A stretch of 64,000 nt of DNA from Ectothiorhodospira mobilis. Lineage in GTDB: Bacteria > Pseudomonadota > Gammaproteobacteria > Ectothiorhodospirales > Ectothiorhodospiraceae. Positions 37,504 through 49,346 of the stretch are shown here, piece by piece. The notes below the pieces were generated by a model. The model ran no database searches, was not told the DNA's origin, and worked only from the letters and a program-made list of their open reading frames with translations. The first letter of the stretch is position 1. The number at the start of each line of letters is the position of its first letter. Made by a program: the position numbers and the translations under genes. The stretch covers positions 62,001-126,000 of the forward strand of contig NZ_FOUO01000002.1 in assembly GCF_900114895.1 (NCBI RefSeq), written 5' to 3'.

Positions 37504-38784
37504 TCAGGGCATCACGCCCCGGAAGGGCTGCACCTCCACCAGCTCCCCGGGCTCCAGCGTACCCCCTTCCGGGGGCAGGACGATGAAGCAGTCGGCCTCG
37601 CGCATGGAGCGCAGCACCCCGGAACCCTGGTGGTCCATGGCGCGGACCCGGAGCCGTCCGTGCGGGTCCCGTTCCAGTCGGCCCCGCTGGAATTCCAGGC
37701 GCCCGGGACGCTTGTGCAGACGGGTGGCGCAGGGCACCTGAAAACCCGCGGGCGGTGCCGGATGGGATACCCCCATGAGGCGCAGCAGGGCCGGCTGCAC
37801 CAGCTGGCAGAAGGTGACCATGGCGGAGACCGGGTTCCCGGGCAGGCCGAAGAAGACCGCATCCCCCACCCGGCCGAAGGCCAGGGGCTTGCCGGGTTTG
37901 ACGGCCACCTTCCAGAAGGCCACCCGGCCCACCCGGTGCAGCACCCGGCGTACATGGTCCGCCTCCCCCACGGAGACGCCGCCGGTGGTGATCACCAGAT
38001 CGGCCCGGGCCCCGGCCTGGCCCAGGGCCTCTTCCAGGGCACCGGGGGCGTCGGACACGCGCCCCAGGTCCAGGACCTCCATCCCCAGGGCGGTGAGCAG
38101 CCCCCGCAGGGCGGGGCCGTTGCTGTCGTGGATCTGCCCCGGGGCCAGGGGCTGCCCCGGGGCGGCCAGTTCATCCCCGGTGGAGAAGAGGGCTACCCGC
38201 GGGCGGCGCAGCACCGTCACTTGGGTGATCCCGGCGGAGGCCAGCAGCCCCAGGCGCGGGCCGTCGATGCGTTCCCCCGCCGGCAGCAGCGTCTGACCCG
38301 GTTGCAGGTCCTCGCCGGCGCGGCGCACGTTCTCCCCGGGGCGTATCCCCGGGGGGATCAGCACCTGACCCCCGGGTTGCGTCTGCACCCGCTCCTGCAT
38401 CACCACCGCATCGCAGTCCGGGGGCAGCACCGCCCCGGTCATGATGCGCACGCAACTCCCCTCCGGACGGGGGCCCTGGAATGGGACACCGGCCCGGGCC
38501 ATGCCCGCCACGGCGAGGTGGGCCGGGGCGTCTGCGGGCAGTTCCCGGGTGGCCAGGGCGTAGCCGTCCATGGCGGCGTTGTCCTGCCCGGGGACGGCGA
38601 TGGGCGAGGGGATGTCCCGGGCCGGGACCCGCCCCAGGGCGTCCGCGAGGGCCACGCACGTCTCCTCCCGCAGGGGCTGGACCTCGTCCAGGATGCGTTC
38701 CCGGGCCCGCTCCAGGGTCAGGGGCTTTGCATCGTGGTCCTCGTGTTTCCGGTCCCCCATGGGGGCGGCGGTGGCCTGGGTCAT
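37504..38784 (-). CDS. moeA: Molybdopterin molybdenumtransferase
   Basis: MoeA inserts molybdate into adenylated molybdopterin. The 426-residue protein has the domain pattern of the family: PGQDNAAMDGYAL early, IMTGAVLPPDCDAVV, RRAGEDLQPGQ, then a MogA-like domain with FSTGDEL, and ITTGGVSVGEAD, and GLPGNPVSAM. C-terminal domain IV is present. It is last in the minus-strand operon mobA-moaA-moeA, 36 nt after moaA, and converges on the methylthioinosine phosphorylase gene with a 15-nt gap. No molybdoenzyme is in the window to say which oxidoreductase it serves. Confidence 0.95.
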   Translation of the reverse strand: MTQATAAPMGDRKHEDHDAKPLTLERARERILDEVQPLREETCVALADALGRVPARDIPSPIAVPGQDNAAMDGYALATRELPADAPAHLAVAGMARAGVPFQGPRPEGSCVRIMTGAVLPPDCDAVVMQERVQTQPGGQVLIPPGIRPGENVRRAGEDLQPGQTLLPAGERIDGPRLGLLASAGITQVTVLRRPRVALFSTGDELAAPGQPLAPGQIHDSNGPALRGLLTALGMEVLDLGRVSDAPGALEEALGQAGARADLVITTGGVSVGEADHVRRVLHRVGRVAFWKVAVKPGKPLAFGRVGDAVFFGLPGNPVSAMVTFCQLVQPALLRLMGVSHPAPPAGFQVPCATRLHKRPGRLEFQRGRLERDPHGRLRVRAMDHQGSGVLRSMREADCFIVLPPEGGTLEPGELVEVQPFRGVMP

Positions 38785-38820
38785 GGTTCGGGTGTCCTTC
38801 TGGATGGTGTGTCTGCGGGG

Positions 38821-39822
38821 TCATCCCCCGGTGCGGTTCATGGGATGCAGGATGCGGGTCTCCCCCGGGGCCTGGAACCCATGGCCCCGAGGCTTGCGGC
38901 GCAGTGCTCCCAGGATGGCCGCCTCCAGGGCCTGCCGGTCCCCGGGGCGGGCGCGCAGGACCCGCTTCAGGTCCACGGCACCGGAATGGCCCAGGCAGGG
39001 CAGCAGGCGGCCGTTCGCCGTGAGGCGCACGCGGTTGCAGCCGGCGCAGAAGTCATGGCTCATGGGGGCGATGAAGCCCACCCGGGTGGGATGTCCTCCC
39101 AGGCGGAAGTAGCGCGCCGGCCCGCCCGTGTCCTCCAGGGTGGGCAACAGCGGGAACTGCGCCTCCACCCGGGCGCGCACCGCGTCCGCCGGCAGCGCAT
39201 CGCCGCCGTCGGCGCCGCCCCCCAGGGGCATGCGCTCGATGAATGCGATGTCCATGGCCCGGTCCCGGGCAAAGGCCACCAGCTCCGGGATCTCGTCCTC
39301 GTTGACCCCCCGCTGGATGACGCAGTTGAGCCGCAGACCCTCAAAGCCCGCCCCCCGGGCGGCCTCGATGCCGGCCAGTACCTGCTCCAGGCGCCCGCCG
39401 CGGGTGATCTCCCGGAAACGCCCCGGGCGCAGGCTGTCCAGGCTGATGTTGAGCCGCCGCACCCCGGCCACCCGCAGGGGCAGGGCGTGACGTGTCAGCT
39501 GCGTCCCGTTGGTGGTGAGCACCAGTTCCCGCACCCCCGGCAGCAGGGCCAGGTCCCCCAAAAGGCCCAGTGCGCCGCGGCGCACCAGGGGTTCACCGCC
39601 GGTGACGCGGATCTTGTCCACCCCAAGATCGGCGAAGGCCGCCGCCACGGTGTGGATCTCCTCCAGGGTGAGGATCTCCTGGCGGCGCAGGAACCGGGTT
39701 CCCTCGTCCATGCAGTAGCCGCAACGCAGGTCGCAGCGGTCGGTGATGGACAGGCGCAGGTAGCGGATACGGCGGCCGAAGGGGTCCTGCAGCGTTGCGG
39801 GCATGGGGGCGTAATCCGGCAT
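38821..39822 (-). CDS. moaA: GTP 3',8-cyclase (molybdenum cofactor synthesis, radical SAM)
   Basis: MoaA starts molybdopterin synthesis from GTP. The 333-residue radical-SAM enzyme has the N-terminal cluster motif C-x3-C-x2-C with Cys30, Cys34 and Cys37 (DRCDLRCGYC), and the C-terminal cluster FCAGCNRVRLTANGRLLPCLG. It ends in the double glycine GG needed for activity. ITDRC and TGGEPLVRRG bind SAM. It lies 15 nt after mobA and 36 nt before moeA. The partner moaC is not in this window. Confidence 0.96.
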   Translation of the reverse strand: MPDYAPMPATLQDPFGRRIRYLRLSITDRCDLRCGYCMDEGTRFLRRQEILTLEEIHTVAAAFADLGVDKIRVTGGEPLVRRGALGLLGDLALLPGVRELVLTTNGTQLTRHALPLRVAGVRRLNISLDSLRPGRFREITRGGRLEQVLAGIEAARGAGFEGLRLNCVIQRGVNEDEIPELVAFARDRAMDIAFIERMPLGGGADGGDALPADAVRARVEAQFPLLPTLEDTGGPARYFRLGGHPTRVGFIAPMSHDFCAGCNRVRLTANGRLLPCLGHSGAVDLKRVLRARPGDRQALEAAILGALRRKPRGHGFQAPGETRILHPMNRTGG

Positions 39823-39837
39823 GGGCGGCGTCTCCCT

Positions 39838-40527
39838 TCAGGCTCGGGGGTGGGTTGGGGATGGCCCCTGGCGGATGGCGGGGGGATCCTCCCGCGGCAT
39901 CTGCGAAAGGTCCGTTGCCGACGCGGGCGGATCCCGCAGCACCGCCTCCAGGCGTCGGCGGTCCGCCTCGGTGTTGATGTTGTCAAAGGCTCGGGGATGG
40001 TCCGAGAAGTCCGCTACCACGGCCCCCTGGGCCAGGAACCAGTCCCCGGCCCGGCGCCCGCCCCGGCGCAGGTGTTCCTGCAGATCGGGGTGCAGGGCCG
40101 AGGCCAGCAGGGCGAACAGGGGTTGCAGGCGCGTCCCGTCGTGGGCCACCGCCGCCGGCGCCCCGGTACGGCGCCGGGCGGCCTCCAGCCGGGCCACCAG
40201 GTCTTGGGGGGGGCGCGGGCAGTCGCAGGGGCAGGTGATCACCCAGGGGGTGTCCGTATGGGCCAGGGCGGCGCTCAACCCGGCCAGGGGGCCGGCGTGG
40301 CCGGTGATGGCATCCCCCACCACCGGGTGGCCGAAGGCGGCATAGGCCGGTCCGTTGCGGTTGGCACTGATGAGCACCCGCTCCACCTGGGGGGAGAGGC
40401 GCTCCAGGACCCAGGCGGCCATGGGCCGGCCCGCCACGGCCACCAGCCCCTTGTCACGGCCGTCCATGCGCAGGCCCCGACCGCCGGCCAGGAGGACACC
40501 GGTGAGGGCGTGGGGAGGGAGAGACAT
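39838..40527 (-). CDS. mobA: Molybdenum cofactor guanylyltransferase
   Basis: MobA links GMP from GTP to molybdenum-molybdopterin to give the bis-MGD cofactor of bacterial oxidoreductases. The 229-residue protein begins with the nucleotidyltransferase motif LLAGGRGLRMDGRDKG (12-27). CPCDCPRPP is the metal-site motif (usually CDxP), and FDNINTEAD near the C-terminus is a family hallmark. ATG 40527 was selected because the longer frame to 40842 has no supporting features. It is first in the operon. An extra C-terminal tail rich in Pro (about 25 residues after the last core helix) is unusual but not informative. Confidence 0.94.
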   Translation of the reverse strand: MSLPPHALTGVLLAGGRGLRMDGRDKGLVAVAGRPMAAWVLERLSPQVERVLISANRNGPAYAAFGHPVVGDAITGHAGPLAGLSAALAHTDTPWVITCPCDCPRPPQDLVARLEAARRRTGAPAAVAHDGTRLQPLFALLASALHPDLQEHLRRGGRRAGDWFLAQGAVVADFSDHPRAFDNINTEADRRRLEAVLRDPPASATDLSQMPREDPPAIRQGPSPTHPRA

Positions 40528-40642
40528 GGCGGTTTCGGTATCCGGAATAAGGTTATGCCGGAGTGTAACCCGTTTTACGTCCTTGCGGAATCGCAAGGGG
40601 GGGTGCCACGGTGATGGCCGGGGGGAGTCCGGACCCGGGGAT

Positions 40643-41536
40643 TCAGGGCAGGAGGGTGAGCCAGAAGGGCAGGGTGAGGCTGCCCCCCAGGGTGGTGGCG
40701 GCGATGAGGGCGGCGACGATGCGGCCGTCGCCGCCCATGCGTACCGCCAGGATGTAGGCCGAGGAGGCGGTGGGCAGGGCCGCCAGCACCAGGGCGGCGG
40801 CGAAGTAGGGCCCCTGGAGCCCGGTCCAGGTGGCGGCGGCAAAGGCCACGGCGGGAACGGCCATGAGTTTCACCAGCCCCAGGTAGAGCACGGCGGGCAC
40901 GTGCACCCCAAGGCCCGACAGGTGCAGGCCGGCACCGGCGGCCAGGAGCCCCATGGGCAGGGCGGCCTGGCCGAGGAAGTCCAGGGTGGTGGCGGCCATC
41001 CCCGGCAGGGGCCAGCCGGCCAGGGACCAGGCCAGCCCGGCGAAGGTGGAGAGCACCAGGGGGTTGCGCGCCAGTTCCCGCAGCAGGCCCTGCTGCCCAT
41101 GGCTTGCCAGGGCCCATACGGCCCCCAGGTTGGCCAGGGGGACCATAAACCCCGCCAGGATGGCGAAGGCGGCCACGCCGCGGTCGCCGTACAGCCCCCC
41201 GAGGATGGCGAAGCCGATGTAGGAGTTGAAGCGGAAGGCGCACTGGAAGGCGGAGGCGAAATCCCGCCGCGAGAGCCCCATCCAGCCCCGCCCCAGGCGG
41301 GCCAGGAGCATTCCCGTCGCCAGGGAGAACGCCCCGGTCTGGATCATGCCCGCGGCATTGCCCAGTTCCAGGGGGCGGCCCGCCAGGGAGCCGAACAGCA
41401 GGGCCGGGAAGAGGATATGGTAGATCAGCCATTCCAGGTCCGACCAGAAGCCCTGCCCCAGCCCCGCCCAGCGCCGCAGGACAGCCCCGGTGGCCAGGAG
41501 CAGGAAGGTGGGGACGAGCAGGGCGAGGGCGGTCAA
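40643..41536 (-). CDS. AEC (auxin efflux carrier) family transporter
   Basis: A 297-residue inner-membrane protein with about ten predicted helices in the AEC/BART arrangement. Family sequence is recognisable at LFPALLFGSLA and FRFNSYIGFAILGG, and at the C-terminal ALPTASSAYILA, where bacterial AEC carriers have a conserved Pro-Thr-Ala-like break. Substrates of bacterial members are mostly unknown (malate and malonate carriers exist in the family). Its ATG overlaps the stop of the TolC-type gene by 4 nt, so it is part of the efflux operon. This makes export of the same class of compounds, or a supporting role, a reasonable but untested idea. Confidence 0.85.
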   Translation of the reverse strand: MTALALLVPTFLLLATGAVLRRWAGLGQGFWSDLEWLIYHILFPALLFGSLAGRPLELGNAAGMIQTGAFSLATGMLLARLGRGWMGLSRRDFASAFQCAFRFNSYIGFAILGGLYGDRGVAAFAILAGFMVPLANLGAVWALASHGQQGLLRELARNPLVLSTFAGLAWSLAGWPLPGMAATTLDFLGQAALPMGLLAAGAGLHLSGLGVHVPAVLYLGLVKLMAVPAVAFAAATWTGLQGPYFAAALVLAALPTASSAYILAVRMGGDGRIVAALIAATTLGGSLTLPFWLTLLP

Positions 41537-43181
41537 TAGGCCGTTTCCGCGCGGGTGTCCCCGGGGGCCTCGATGCCCCGGCGCAGCAGCAGGGTGCCGC
41601 TTTGCCGGTACAGGTCGGTGAGGGCCTGGCGGTGGCGGATGATGGCCTCCATCTCATCCAGGCGGCTCTCCAGCAGGTCCCGCTGGGCCTGGGCCACCGC
41701 CAGGGCGGTGCCGCTGCCCACGCGAAAGCGGGTCTGTTCCGTTTCCAGCACCTGTTCCTGCAGGATGCGGGTCTGGCGGGTGGCGGCGATCTGCTCCCGG
41801 GTGCGGTTGGCCTCGTACCAGGCGTTCTGCACGTCCAGGGCCGTCAGCTGCTCCATGTGGTACAGGGATTCCAGGGCCTGTTCCCGGGACAGCCGGGCGC
41901 GGCGGGCATCGGCCTCCCCGGCGCGGTTACCCAGGGGGTGGGAGAACTGCAGACCCACGCTGTAGTCGTAGCCCTCGTCGTCCACGGCGCGCCAGGCGGA
42001 GCCGAAGCTGTCGGCGTAGCCGCTCCGGCCCAGGGTGATGAACAGGTCCAACCGGGGCAACAGGCCCTGGCGGGTACGCACCACCTCCAGTTCGCCCCGC
42101 TGCAGCTGCAGCCGGGCCTCGTTCAGGTCCGGGCGCAGGTCCATGGCCAGTTGGAGATGGGCCGCCACCGGTTCCAGGGGCGGGACGTCGGGGGTCGGGC
42201 TGTCCTCGGCCTGGATGCGGCTGTCCCAGCGGGCCGCTGGCGGATTGATGAGCTGCAGCAGGCGGATGCGGGCCCGGGCCCGCTGGGAACGGGCGTCGAT
42301 GAGCCCCTGGCGGCGCAGGGCCACCTCCGCCAGGGCCGAGGTCTCCTCGGTCTCGGGGCGGTCGCCCACGCGGATGCGCTGGCGGGTCTCCTCCAGCTGC
42401 CGGCGGGCCACTTCCAGGGATTCCTCGTAGATGGCGGTGTTGCGGCTGGCCAGGACGTAGTCCCAGTAGGCCTGCTCCACGTCCGCCACCAGGGATTCGG
42501 CGAAGCCCCGGAAGGCATAGCGGGAGATGGCGGTGTCCACCCGGGCCTGGCGCAGGCTGGCCAGATTGGAGTCGATGCGGGCCCCTTGCAGCAGGGCCTG
42601 GGTGAGGGTGAGGCCGGCGCGGGAGGTGAACTGCTCGGTGGTGCTGATCTGGTCGCGGCGCTCGCTGCGGCTGGCGCTCAGGGTCAGTTCGATGTCCGTG
42701 CCCGTGGGCAGGCTCTGGCGCAGACCCGCCTCGGCCTGTTCCCGCTGCGAGAGGCTCACCGCCGGCGGCCGGTTCACCTCGCTGAACTGGCGCACCGACT
42801 CCTCCCGGGAGGCGCTCGCTTCGGCGAAGAGTTCCGGGTCGAAGACGGCCCGCTCCACCGCCTCGAAGGTGCCGGTGATGGCGGGCTGGAGTTGCTCCGC
42901 GGCCAGGGAGCGGTTGTGCCGCAGGGCCATGAGCACCGCGTCCTCCACCGACAGGGTCAGCCCTTCCCCGGAGTCCGGGGGCGGGAGATCCCCCTGGGGC
43001 AGTCCCAGTGCCTGCGCCGCTGCGGATGGGCGGGGTTCCCTTCCGGCCGGTTCCAGGGGGGCGTCCAGGGTGGGGGGTGCGGGTACCGGGTCCTCTTCCC
43101 CGGCCGGGGCCGCTGCGGGCAAGGTCAGCAGCAGACCCAGCACCAGGGCGTGGACGGGGCGCCGGGGCAGTTGGGTGGCCG

Positions 43182-43185
<4 letters not shown>
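41533..43185 (-). CDS. TolC-family outer-membrane efflux channel
   Basis: The 550-residue product has a signal peptide (about 1-29, ending AAPAG), a Pro-rich linker, then two OEP repeats typical of TolC-type proteins. These have long alpha-helices (GARIDSNLASLRQARVD, LRPDLNEARLQLQRGELE) and beta-strand stretches that form the trimeric channel. Compared with E. coli TolC (about 490 residues) the N-terminal linker is longer. It overlaps the RND pump gene upstream and the AEC gene downstream by 4 nt each, so the operon carries its own outer-membrane channel. Confidence 0.9.
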
Positions 43186-46270
<3,085 letters not shown>

Positions 46271-46271
<1 letters not shown>

Positions 46272-47458
46272 CAGCGCACGCCCTCGATGAGCACCTCATC
46301 CAGTTCCCCCAGGCGCAGGCGGGTGCCATCGGTGAGCAGATGCCGCCCCAGGGTCACCACCCGGCCTTCCATCTCGGGGGAGAGGATCTGCACGCGACCC
46401 TCCGTCTCGATGCCCGTCTCCACGGGGACGAAGCGGGCCACCGGTCCCGTATCCGTTTCCTCCACCCGGAACACGCCGCGGCGTCCATCCCGTTCCACCA
46501 AGGCCTCCACCGGCACCACCGTGGCCCGCTCCACCGTGCGCGTGCGCACCTGCACCTCTGCAAACATGCCGGGGCGCAGGCGCTCGTTGTCATTGGGCAC
46601 GTGGATCTCCACCAGGGCCTGGCGCGAGTCCTCGTCGAATTCCGGGGCGATGCGGGCCACCTCCCCGGCAAAGCCCACCCCGGGGAAGGCGGCGACGCTG
46701 ATCTCTGCCGGCTGGCCCACCGCCAGGCGGGTGTAGTCCCGTTCGGTGACATGGATCCGCGCAATCAGGGGCTGCAGGTTCACCAGGGTGAGGATGCGGG
46801 TATTGGCCTGCAGCAGGCTGCCCGGGTCCACCAGGCGTTCCCCCACCCGCCATGCCCCGGCCCCCGGTTCCACGTCGGCGTGGATGCGGGTGTAACCCAG
46901 GCGGATGCGGGCGTTCCGCAGGGCCGCCTGACGTTGCTGCACCTGGGCCCGGGCCAGCATCACCTGGGCCTTTTGGGCCTCCACCTCGGTGGCGGCCGTC
47001 TCCAGCTCCGCCTCCGAGGCGATGCGCTGCGCCCGCAGCTCCCGGGTGCGGGCCAGTTCCTTGCGCGCCAGGGCCAGGGCCGCCTCGCTCTCCTGCAGGG
47101 TGGCCCGGGAAACGCCCAGTTCCGCCTGGGCCTGTTCCACTTCCTGCTGGAACTCGTCGTCGTCCAGCTCCGCCAGCAGATCCCCCGGGGAGACTACATC
47201 CCCGATGTCCACGTGCAGGCGTTCCAGTTCCCCGGTGACCCGGGTGGCGATCTCCACGCGATGGGCGGACCGCAATGTGCCGGTGAAGGGCAATCGCTCG
47301 GTGATCTGCGTCTGTTCCACCGCTGCGGCGGCCACGGTGACCGTCTGGTCGCCCCCTCCGGGACCGGCCCCTGGGCCTGGGTCCGGTCGCCCCATCCACC
47401 ACAGGAACAGGGTCAGGATCACCAGGGCGGTGGGGATGACGAGCAGTGCGCGGCGCAT
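46271..47458 (-). CDS. HlyD-like periplasmic adaptor of the RND efflux system
   Basis: The 395-residue adaptor has one N-terminal membrane anchor (about 4-22), a lipoyl-like half (DIGDVVSPGDLLAELD), a long coiled-coil hairpin (about 105-165, AQAELGVSRATLQESEA), the second lipoyl half, then beta-barrel and membrane-proximal domains. It has no lipobox Cys, so it is anchored by the helix rather than by lipid. The ATG at 47458 begins the anchor; a longer frame up to 47653 lacks structure. It leads the operon adaptor-RND-TolC-AEC. Confidence 0.9.
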
Positions 47459-47623
47459 GGGCGGGTTCACGTCCGTTGCAGGGAATGGACCCGGGCGGAC
47501 CTGCTTCGAAGGTACGGGGTCCGTCCGGGAGAGGACCGGTGTATGGGAAGGATGAAGGCACGATGGCGGGCCCGGTTGACCCGGGACCCGCGGTGAGATG
47601 CCGTCCATCTGGAACGGATCGAA

Positions 47624-47653
47624 AGTATAGGGCGGCGACCGGGCGCGGGCCAA
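47624..47653 (-). promoter_or_regulatory. Candidate promoter of the RND efflux operon
   Basis: On the minus strand TTGGCC (47653-47648) and TATACT (47629-47624) are spaced by 18 nt. This predicts transcription starting near 47617 and a 5' leader of about 160 nt before the adaptor ATG at 47458. Confidence 0.45.
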
Positions 47654-47677
47654 GGGGCCCGGCCGCCATGGGCAGGA

Positions 47678-49207
47678 TCAACGCCGGCGGTAGCAGTCGA
47701 AGGCCCGTTCGATCTCCTCGGGGTCCAGATCGGCGCAGTTGGCCATGCCGTCCTGGGTGAGGATGGCCTCTTCCTCCTGCTGCCATTGGCGCACCTCCGC
47801 CTCGGTGGCCCGGGGCATGAACCAGCCGGTGGCGGCGAACAGCAGGCCGATGAGGGGCGAGATCCAGCAGGTGAAGGCGAAGGGGGCATAGACCAGGGTG
47901 GGGATGCCCAGGGCCCCGGCGGTGAAGGCGGCCCCGGCGCCCCAGGGGATCAGCGGGTTGATGAGGGTGCCGCCTTCCTCCACGGAACGGGACAGGTTCA
48001 GGGTGGACAGCCCCTGGCCCCGGTAGACCGGTGCGAACATGCGCCCCGGCAGGGCGATGGAGAGATAGGGATCACCGGAGATGACATTGGTGCCGGCGGC
48101 GGCGCCGGTACTGGCCAGCACCAGGGAGAAACGCCCGCGCACGGCGCCGATGATGGCCTTGAGGATGGCCTCGACGCTGCGGGTCTGTTCCAGGATGCCG
48201 CCGAATGCCAGGGCGATGAGCACCAGGGAGATGGTCCACATCATGGACTGGATGCCGCCGGTGGTGAGCAGGTTGTCCACCGACGCCACGCCGGTTTGGC
48301 TGACGAAGCCGTCCTGCATGGCCATGACCGCCTCGACGGGCCCCACGCCCTGCACCAGCATGGCCATGAGGGCCCCGGTGATGGCCCCCAGGAAGAGGGT
48401 GGGCAGTACCGGGAAGCGGGTCACCGCCAGGCCCAGCACCAGCACCGGCGGCAGCAGCAGCACCGGATGCAGCACGAACTGGTTCTCCAGTCCCGAGAGG
48501 ATGGCGTCGATGCGGGTGGGGTCCAGGTCGCTGCCGCTGAAGCCGGCGCCGATGACCCCATAGAGGATACCGCCGATGAGCAGGGCGGGCACGGAGGTGG
48601 CCATCATGTTGCGGATGTGGCTGAACAGGTCGGTGGAGGTGACCGCGGGGGCCAGATTGGTGGTGTCCGACAGGGGGGACATCTTGTCGCCGAAGAAGGC
48701 CCCGGAGACGATGGCGCCGCCGGTGAGGGCCATGGGGATGCCCAGGCCCTCGCCGATGCCCACCAGGGCCAGGCCGACGGTGCCCACGGTACCCCAGGAG
48801 GTGCCCAGGGCGATGGAGATGACGGCGGTGAGCAGCATGGCGGTGAGCAGGAACAGTTCGGGCGTGATCAGCTGCAGGCCGTAGTAGATGAGCAGCGGCA
48901 CCGTGCCGGAGAGGACCCAGGTGCCGATGATCATGCCCACGGTGACCAGGATGGCCACCGACTGCAGACCGATATGCACCACGTGGTAGAGACCGTTTTC
49001 CATGCGCCACCAGCGGATGCCCCGCATCCAGCCCAACAGGCCGGTGAAGGCGATACCCAGGGCCAGGGGGACGTGGGGCACGAAATCGTCGAAGGCGACG
49101 ATCTGCAGCAGCATGAGGGTCATCGTGAAGACGATGGGGAGCAGGGCGATGGCGAGATTGGGGAGGGGGATTCGAGGCAGTTCAGTGTCTTGGGATGGGC
49201 AGGTCAT
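47678..49207 (-). CDS. nhaC: NhaC-type Na+/H+ antiporter
   Basis: A 509-residue polytopic membrane protein of the NhaC family, which expels Na+ for protons. The family motif GDKMSPLSDTTNLAP is intact in the middle of the protein, and about eleven or twelve helices are predicted. A short acidic C-terminal tail follows. GTSWGTVGTVGLALVGIGEGLGIP is a typical NhaC stretch. Genes of this family are common in organisms facing salt or high pH. It has its own divergent promoter region toward pabB and lies 219 nt upstream of the efflux operon on the same strand. Confidence 0.93.
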   Translation of the reverse strand: MTCPSQDTELPRIPLPNLAIALLPIVFTMTLMLLQIVAFDDFVPHVPLALGIAFTGLLGWMRGIRWWRMENGLYHVVHIGLQSVAILVTVGMIIGTWVLSGTVPLLIYYGLQLITPELFLLTAMLLTAVISIALGTSWGTVGTVGLALVGIGEGLGIPMALTGGAIVSGAFFGDKMSPLSDTTNLAPAVTSTDLFSHIRNMMATSVPALLIGGILYGVIGAGFSGSDLDPTRIDAILSGLENQFVLHPVLLLPPVLVLGLAVTRFPVLPTLFLGAITGALMAMLVQGVGPVEAVMAMQDGFVSQTGVASVDNLLTTGGIQSMMWTISLVLIALAFGGILEQTRSVEAILKAIIGAVRGRFSLVLASTGAAAGTNVISGDPYLSIALPGRMFAPVYRGQGLSTLNLSRSVEEGGTLINPLIPWGAGAAFTAGALGIPTLVYAPFAFTCWISPLIGLLFAATGWFMPRATEAEVRQWQQEEEAILTQDGMANCADLDPEEIERAFDCYRRR

Positions 49208-49236
49208 GAGGACTCCATAGGGCCAATGATCCGGTT

Positions 49237-49271
49237 ATTATGCCCGAATGCTCGAAATCATGAAAATTCGA
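49237..49271 (-). promoter_or_regulatory. Candidate nhaC promoter with an overlapping dyad
   Basis: Minus strand: TTTTCA (49266-49261) and CATAAT (49242-49237) spaced 18 nt form a plausible sigma-70 promoter. The inverted repeat TCGAA-N10-TTCGA (49252-49271) overlaps the -35 hexamer, where a repressor could act. The stretch is clearly more AT-rich than the surrounding genome. Confidence 0.5.
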
Positions 49272-49346
49272 CAACCAAAAGGCATAAAAAGCGGCCGGAC
49301 GGTGCACTCCCACCCGTCCCGGCCGGTACAATGCCCTGCCGATCCC

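Noticed and set aside
37630-40614. A 994-codon plus-strand frame antisense to the moeA-moaA-mobA operon
   Set aside because: It covers three recognisable genes on the other strand and lacks domains.
40528-40642. A possible molybdenum-cofactor riboswitch before mobA
   Set aside because: The leader is only 115 nt. It contains one small hairpin (CCTTGCG/CGCAAGG) and no multi-helix fold of that class.
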